64,000 nucleotides of DNA from Homarus americanus (lineage: Eukaryota > Arthropoda > Malacostraca > Decapoda > Nephropidae): the NCBI RefSeq assembly GCF_018991925.1, contig NW_024756438.1:307501-371500 (forward strand), read 5' to 3'. The notes under the pieces are model-generated. The model was not told the origin of the DNA and did not search any database. It saw nothing but the letters and a program-made list of their open reading frames with translations. Below are positions 58,501 to 64,000 of this stretch, piece by piece. Position 1 is the stretch's first letter; every line of letters begins with the position of its first letter. Position numbers and translations under genes: made by a program.

Positions 58501-59012
58501 ATTGAGGTCACTAATAAGGAGGGCCATTCACTGAGGCGACAAACCCACCCATTCACTCATTATAATTTATGGTCACTTAATACATAAAATCCTTCATTAA
58601 ACCCATTGAACTGGGTCACTTATATACAGGTCACTGACACACAAGGACACTCATGATGGTTAAAGTGTACAGGTGTGACAAAGCTCCCTGGACACATGGT
58701 ATTATCTGTTATATCATGTGTGAGTGAGTGAGTGAGTGAGTGAGTGAGTGAGTGAGTGGGTGAGTGAGTGGGTGAGTAAAGTGTGTGTGTGTGTGTGTCA
58801 CATTTCATCTGCCTCTTTCATTCCCCCTTTAACAGCCCATCTCCCTTGCAGGCTTCATGTCGCCACAGGAGGAGCCGCAGGCGCTGGAGGAATCAAGCTC
58901 AATGGAGGCGGTGGTGCGGGACTACGGGAGGGGAGATGCCACCTCCAACTGTGTAGAACAACCCGTCGCTCTGGTCAGTGTCAAGGCTGTCGGGGAGGAG
59001 ACGGAGGCCTGA
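50291..59012 (+). CDS. Single-pass membrane protein with FN3 and ZP-N domains (8 coding exons, one frame break)
   Basis: Coding exons are 50291-50360, 52364-52506, 53081-53264, 53644-53720, 53951-54183, 57340-57513, 58372-58488 and 58852-59012. All have AG/GT borders and phases match except at exon 6. Residues 1-22 form a signal peptide. Residues about 25-132 form an FN3 domain (KLHWKY, HFTITYC, NYTLEV). Residues 133-236 form a ZP-N module with C140, C169, C191 and C224, FGGK and IIVQEN. N103, N143 and N197 are glycosylation sequons. No ZP-C module follows. An acidic linker ([13 protein letters not shown]) leads to the transmembrane segment in exon 7 ([20 protein letters not shown]) and a cytoplasmic tail of about 65 residues with VVRDYGRG. 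In the sequence given, TGA at 57497-57499 ends the frame after 288 residues. The exon 6 donor at 57514 then gives a phase one base out of register with exon 7. One base fewer before the stop, for example in AAAA at 57488-57491, would join all exons into 385 residues. ZP-N modules mediate extracellular polymerisation or ligand binding, but I do not recognise the ortholog. The coding structure is well supported; the function is inference. Confidence 0.82.
50543..50618 (+). mobile_element. Possible tRNA-SINE head running into TTAGG-like repeat
   Basis: A-box-like TTAGTGGAGGG at 50543-50553, then GCCCCTCACTACTGCGACGCGGG, read here as two pieces GCCCCTCACTACTG and CGACGCGGG, as in the anticodon and T-arm side of a tRNA-derived SINE. 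The expected B-box is replaced by GGTTAGGTTAGGTCAGG. It lies in intron 1 of the FN3/ZP-N gene. Confidence 0.3.
51125..52290. repeat. 16 bp minisatellite (TATTAGAACTGGGAGC), intron 1
   Basis: About 70 copies of ATTAGAACTGGGAGST, with A/C/G variants at the last two positions and AACGAAGAGC variants. A scrambled central part lies at 51460-51850. It occupies most of the 3' half of the intron before exon 2 of the FN3/ZP-N gene. Confidence 0.95.
52509..52593. repeat. (GA)n microsatellite starting at the exon 2 splice donor
   Basis: About 42 GA units. The donor AAACAG|GTGAGA at 52507 is continuous with the repeat, so intron positions +3 onward are microsatellite. Confidence 0.95.
53745..53935. repeat. 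23 bp minisatellite (CACCACTAACACACTGTCAG), intron 4
   Basis: About seven copies, four nearly perfect and the last three diverged, between exons 4 and 5 of the FN3/ZP-N gene. Confidence 0.9.
54229..54365. repeat. 21 bp minisatellite (TTTAACCCTTTGAGGATGATG), intron 5
   Basis: Six to seven copies with almost no divergence. The unit is described by its cores TTTAACCCTTTGAGG and ATGATGG. Confidence 0.93.
54405..56330. repeat. 1.9 kb polypyrimidine minisatellite, about 27 bp unit, intron 5
   Basis: About 70 copies of CTCCTTCACCATCTCCTC followed by TTCCTCCCT, with frequent 1-3 base indels. The plus strand is almost purely C/T apart from one or two A residues per unit. Two overlapping 651-codon plus ORFs of Ser/Pro/Leu exist because the unit has no stop. 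They are artefacts inside intron 5 of the FN3/ZP-N gene. Confidence 0.96.
56690..56890. repeat. Irregular (TCC/TTC)n polypyrimidine tract, intron 5
   Basis: A C/T-rich tract of TCCTCC and TTCTTC words without a fixed unit. ORFs on both strands through it are low-complexity artefacts. Confidence 0.85.
58716..58800. repeat. (GTGA)n and (TG)n microsatellite, intron 7
   Basis: About 13 GTGA/GTGG units followed by about 10 TG units, just before the last coding exon. Confidence 0.93.
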
Positions 59013-60019
59013 TGACGCTATTGTATACTTTGACGGGACCTTTGTGCATATTTGTTCCGCTTTCAACAGTCCTAAGCGAAGCGGTCTCTTCCTCTTAAGG
59101 TGTCACTCCTCTCCTTTTATCCTCAGGAGTGTATCACGCTTGTAATCTTTGATAACAAGTTCCTCTCTCACCTCAAAGGCTGCATTTGAAGTATCATTTC
59201 CTTACCTAATATATGCTAGTATTTACGCACCATCACCTTTGTTTATCTTAAAGCAGATGTCTGTACTGTTCCTTAACGCTGATCTCTTGACTCAGTTCCT
59301 TTGTCCACTCTTGTCATACTGTAGTCTGCACGCCTCCTCCCTCAGTACACCGTGTGGAGGGATCACAGAAGGCGGGCGGGTCTTAGGCTGTTGTCGGCGG
59401 GGTCTTGGAAGCTAATCCTCGTACCTGGAGGCATTGAGGTGAGGTAGCGGGGGAAACTTTTATCTTGATGTTGTGGTGCTCGTGTGTTAGCCAGGGAGGA
59501 TGAGAGAGACGTGTCAGTCAGCTGATCTGTCCGAAGTAAGGAAGAGGGACTATGGACACTTTCTCCGCGCCACTGATTATATATTAACTACCAACAGCGT
59601 AAGTATTCCTCCTCCTTAATAATAGTGGAAGGCATTTTTCTGTGATACGGTAGAAAATAAAAAAAGTAACAAAAGAAATAATTCTTCTACAGTTTACATT
59701 TCACTTCTGTGTTGTATTTCACAACAAGTTTCTGATTAAGTTACGAGACCATATTATTTGTTGTAACTTGTCAGTTATTTGTAGTCGAGTTAGGGTGAAG
59801 TTACGACCTATTCTCCTTGTATGAAAGTTAGCTTGTGTGTAGCCAAAGATCGTCGACAAAGACCTGCCCGTCTGTAAAGCTCGTCAAACTTTGTTTTGGT
59901 ATGTGAGAGTATGCTGTAGGTTTTTTTTTCCAATAAAGGGAAGCTTCTTTTACCTGTTACTAAGACAACTCTGGTCGAGGCATCATGACTGTGAAGCTTC
60001 CAGTATATTACAGGAGAAC
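59013..60019 (+). other. Probable 3' UTR and downstream spacer
   Basis: Unique sequence between the stop codon of the FN3/ZP-N gene and the satellite at 60020. It contains two AATAAA hexamers (59656 and 59932) and no recognisable coding segment; the 88-codon ORF at 59149-59415 has no motif. Confidence 0.5.
59656..59661 (+). terminator. Candidate poly(A) signal of the FN3/ZP-N gene
   Basis: AATAAA 644 bases after the stop codon, within an A-rich stretch. A second AATAAA at 59932-59937 is an alternative. The sequence between stop codon and signals shows no other feature and is best read as 3' UTR. Confidence 0.4.
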
Positions 60020-63000
60020 ATTTAGTGTCACTAACACCACCCCATAGTGTGTTACTAACACCATCCCACAGTGTGTCACTAACACCACCCCACAGTGTGT
60101 TACTAACACCACCCCACAGTGTGTTACTAACACCACCCCACAGTGTGTTACTAACACCACCCCACAGTGTGTCACTAACACCACCCACAGTGTGTCACTA
60201 CACCACCCACAGTGTGTCACTAACACCCACCCCACAGTGTGTTACTAACATCACCCCACAGTGTGTCACTAACACACCTACCACCCCACAGTGTGTTACT
60301 AACACCACCCCACAGTGTGTTACTAACACCACCCCACAGTGTGTTACTAACATCACCCCACAGTGTGTCACTAACACCACCCCACAGTGTGTCACTAACA
60401 CCACCCCACAGTGTGTTACTAACACCACCCCACAGTGTCACTAACACCACCCCACAGTGTGTCATAACACCACCCCACAGTGTCACTAACTTCAGCCCCA
60501 CAGTGTGTTACTAACACCACCCCACAGTGTGTCAGTAACACCACCCCACAGTGTGTCATAACACCACCCCACAGTGTGTACTAACACCACCCCACAGTGT
60601 GTTACTAACATCACCCCACAGTGTGTCACTAACACCACCCCATAGTGTACTAACACCACACAGTGTGTCACTAACACACACAGTGTGTTACTAACACCAC
60701 CCCACAGTGTGTTACTAACATCACCCACAGTGTGTCACTAACACCACCCCACATTGTGTTACTAACACCACCCCACAGTGTGTTACTAACACCACCCACA
60801 GTGTGTTACTAACACCACCCACAGTGTGTCACTAACACCATCCCACAGTGTGTTACTAACACCACCCACAGTGTGTTACATCACCCCACAGTGTGTTACT
60901 AACATCACCCCATAGTGTGTTACTAACACCACCTACACCACCCCACAGTGTGTCACTAACACCACCCACAGTGTGTTACTAACACCACCTACACCACCCA
61001 CAGTGTGTCACTAACACCACCCCACAGTGTGTCACTAACACCACCCACAGTGTGTTACTAACACCACCTACACCACCCCACAGTGTGACACTAACACACC
61101 CCACAGTGTGTTACTAACACCCCACAGTGTGTTACTAACACCACCCCACAGTGTGACACTAACACCACCCCACAGTGTGCTACTAACACCACCCACAGTG
61201 TGTCACTAACTTCAGCCCCACAGTGTGTTACTAACACACCTACACACCCCACACAGTGTGTTACTAACACCACCCACAGTGTGACACTAACACCACCCCA
61301 CAGTGCTACTAACACCACCTACACCACCCCACAGTGTGTCTACTTCAGCCCCACAGGGTGTTACTAACACCACCTACACCACCCCACAGTGTGTCACTAA
61401 CACCACCCCACAGTGTGACACTAACACCACCCCACAGTCTGTTACTAACACCACCTACACCACCCCACAGTGTGACCTACTTACCACCCCACAGTGTGTT
61501 ACTAACACCACCCACAGTGTAAACAAACACCACCCCACAGTGTGTTACTAACACCACCCCACAGTGTGACACTAACACCACCCCACAGTGTGCTAACACC
61601 ACCTACACCACCCACAGTGTGTCACTAACACCACCCACAGTGTGTCACCAACACCACCCCAGTGTGTCACTAACACCACCCCACAGTGTTACTAACACCA
61701 CCTACACCACCCCACAGTGTGTCACTAACACCACCACAGTGTGACACTAACACCACCCCACAGTGTGTTACTAACACCACCCCACAGTGTGTCACTAACA
61801 CCACCCCACAGTGTGTTACTAACACCTACACCACCCACAGTGTGTCACTAACACCACCCCACAGTGTGTTACTAACACCACCCCACAGTGTGTCACTAAC
61901 ACCACCCCACAGTGTGACACTAACACCACCCCACAGTGTGTTACTAACACCACCTACACCACCCCCACAGTGTGTCACTAACACCACCCCACAGTGTGAC
62001 ACTAACACCACCCCACAGTGTGTTACTAACACCACCCACAGTGTGACACTAACACACCCACAGTGCGTCACTTACCACCCCACAGTGTGTCACTAACACC
62101 ACCCCACAGTGTGTCACTAACACCACCCCACAGTGTCATAACTTCCAGCCCCACAGTGTGTCACTAACTTCAGCCCCACAGTGTGTCACTAACACCACCC
62201 CACAGTGTCACCACACCACCCACAGTGTGACCTAACACCACCACCCCCACAGTGCGTCACTAACACCACCCCACAGTGTGTCACTAACACCACCCCACAG
62301 TGTGTCACTAACACCACCCCACAGTGTGTCACTAACTTCAGCCCCACAGTGTGTCACTAACTTTGCCCCCCACAGTGTGTCACCTACACCACCCCACAGT
62401 GTGTCACTAACACCACCCCACAGTGTGACACTAACACCACCCCACAGTGCGTCACTAACACCACCCCACAGTGTGTCCTAACACCACCCCACAGTGTGTC
62501 ACTAACACCACCCACAGTGTGTCATCTTCAGCCCCCAGTGTGTCACTAACTTCCAGCCCCACAGTGTGTCACTACCACCCCACAGTGTGTCACTAACACC
62601 ACCCCACAGTGTGTCACTAACACCACCCACAGTGTGTCACTAACACCACCCACAGTGTGTCACCTTCAGCCCCCACAGTGTGTCACTAACCTTCAGCCCC
62701 CACAGTGTGTCACTAACACCACCCCACAGTGCGTCACTAACACCACCCCACAGTGTGTCACTAACACCACCCCACAGTGTGTCACTAACACCACCCCACA
62801 GTGTGTCACTAACTTCAGCCCCCACAGTGTGTCACTAACTTCAGCCCCCACACGTGTGTCACTAACACCACCCCACAGTGTGTCCTAACACCACCCCACA
62901 GTGTGTCACTAACACCACCCCACAGTGTGTCACTAACACCACCCCACAGTGTGTCACTAACTTCAGCCCACAGTGTGTCTTCCTTCCCCACAGTGTGTCA

Positions 63001-63820
63001 CTAACACCACCCCACAGTGTGTCACTAACACCACCCCACAGTGTGTCCTAACACCACCCCACAGTGTGTCACTAACTTCACCCCCACAGTGTGTCCTGCT
63101 TCAGCCCCACAGTGTGTCACTAACTCCACCCCACAGTGCGTCACTAACACCACCCCACAGTGCGTCACTAACACCACCCCACAGTGTGTCACTAACTTCA
63201 GCCCCACAGTGTGTCACTAACACCACCCCACAGTGTGTCACTAACACCACCCCACAGTGTGTCACTAACACCACCCCACAGTGTGTCACTAACACCACCC
63301 CACAGTGTGTCACTAACTTCAGCCCCCACAGTGTGTCACTAACTTCCAGCCCCACAGTGTGTCACTAACACCACCCCACAGTGTGTCACTAACACCACCC
63401 CACAGTGTGTCACTAACACCACCCCACAGTGTGTCACTAACACCACCCCACAGTGTGTCACTAACTTCAGCCCACAGTGTGTCACTAACTTCAGCCCCCA
63501 CAGTGTGTCACTAACACCACCCCACAGTGTGTCACTAACACCACCCCACAGTGTGTCACTAACACCACCCCACAGTGTCACACTAGCCCCCACAGTGTGT
63601 CACTAACTTCAGCCCCCACAGTGTGTCACTAACACCACCCACAGTGCGTCACTAACACCACCCCACAGTGTGTCACTAACACCACACAGTGTGTCACTAA
63701 CACCACCCCACAGTGTGTCTACTTCGCCCCACAGTGTGTCACTAACTAGCCCCCAGTGTGTCACTAACACCACCCCACAGTGTGTCACTAACTTCCAGCC
63801 CCACAGTGTGTCACCATGTT
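60020..63820. repeat. 3.8 kb satellite, 24 bp unit (GTGTCACTAACACCACCCCACA)
   Basis: About 155 copies. The main unit reads CAGTGTGT then TACTAACACCACCCC or CACTAACACCACCCC. Before about 61750 many units carry GTTACTAAC and an extra CCTACACCA insert. After about 62100 GTCACTAAC predominates and a CTTCAGCCCC variant appears periodically. GTGACACTAAC is a third variant at 61080-62060. Numerous plus and minus ORFs of 60-139 codons are 8-residue-period artefacts. Confidence 0.97.
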
Positions 63821-64000
63821 AAATATACCAGAGATAAGACAAGTGCTGTTGTGTGTTTGGAAAGACTTGTTGTGGTCACTGTGTGTGAAATGAGAGATGA
63901 CGTTAGTAGTGTGGCTGAGTACTACGTGTTCCTGTTTTCATTCATGGTTACTACACTGTACTGGTTCTGTGTAGTGTAGATGACGTTAGTAGTGTGGCTG
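63821..64000. other. Unique sequence at window end with an 83 bp-spaced duplication
   Basis: The word GATGACGTTAGTAGTGTGGC plus TG occurs at 63896-63917 and again at 63979-64000, 83 bases apart. This may be the beginning of another tandem array cut by the window edge. Confidence 0.6.

Overview
The window is a gene-poor stretch of an arthropod nuclear genome, most likely a decapod crustacean. The reasons are multi-exon genes with GT-AG introns, CR1-type non-LTR retrotransposons, scattered arthropod-type telomere motifs (TTAGG), and very heavy micro- and minisatellite content. By summing the arrays listed here, roughly a third of the 64 kb is tandem repeat. Many of the long open frames are artefacts of repeat units that contain no stop codon. 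The species call is inference; no marker gene is present.

Layout: 1-6218 is AT-rich spacer with no recognisable gene. 6219-13798 is a 7.6 kb G-rich/TG-rich minisatellite. 13799-17020 is spacer with a long (AT)n tract and one probable terminal coding exon of an unidentified gene (16641-16897, followed by AATAAA). 17290-20512 is a CCA-rich minisatellite split by a 5'-truncated CR1 retrotransposon. About 20870-24843 is a second, near full-length but decayed CR1 element, with a coiled-coil/SGNH-hydrolase ORF1 and an endonuclease-reverse transcriptase ORF2 broken by two stops and two frameshifts. 25258-30500 holds four further arrays (43, 37 and 23 bp units, plus ATT/AC microsatellites attached to two retroposon 3' ends). 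30500-41880 is spacer with small arrays, a retroelement fragment embedded in a (CTA)n array, and a G-rich GC-box array next to a CRE-containing candidate exon.

The one convincing host gene lies at 50291-59012 on the + strand. Eight coding exons have compatible splice phases and encode a signal peptide, one fibronectin type III domain, a ZP-N module with its four cysteines, an acidic linker, one transmembrane helix and a short cytoplasmic tail. A candidate promoter (CArG box next to a TATA box, 41884-41902) and a short 5' exon (42323-42356) lie upstream. The reading frame slips by one nucleotide in exon 6. As written the gene encodes a 288-residue secreted form. With one nucleotide fewer in the AAAA run at 57488-57491 it would encode a 385-residue membrane protein. 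Its introns carry three large arrays (16 bp units, a (GA)n starting at the exon 2 donor, and a 1.9 kb polypyrimidine array). A 3.8 kb satellite of 24 bp units follows the gene to 63820.

Other mobile DNA: a 311 bp non-autonomous hAT element with terminal inverted repeats and an 8 bp target duplication (43838-44148), and several weak tRNA-SINE-like heads. Repeat copy numbers are estimates by eye. No RNA gene or CRISPR array was found.
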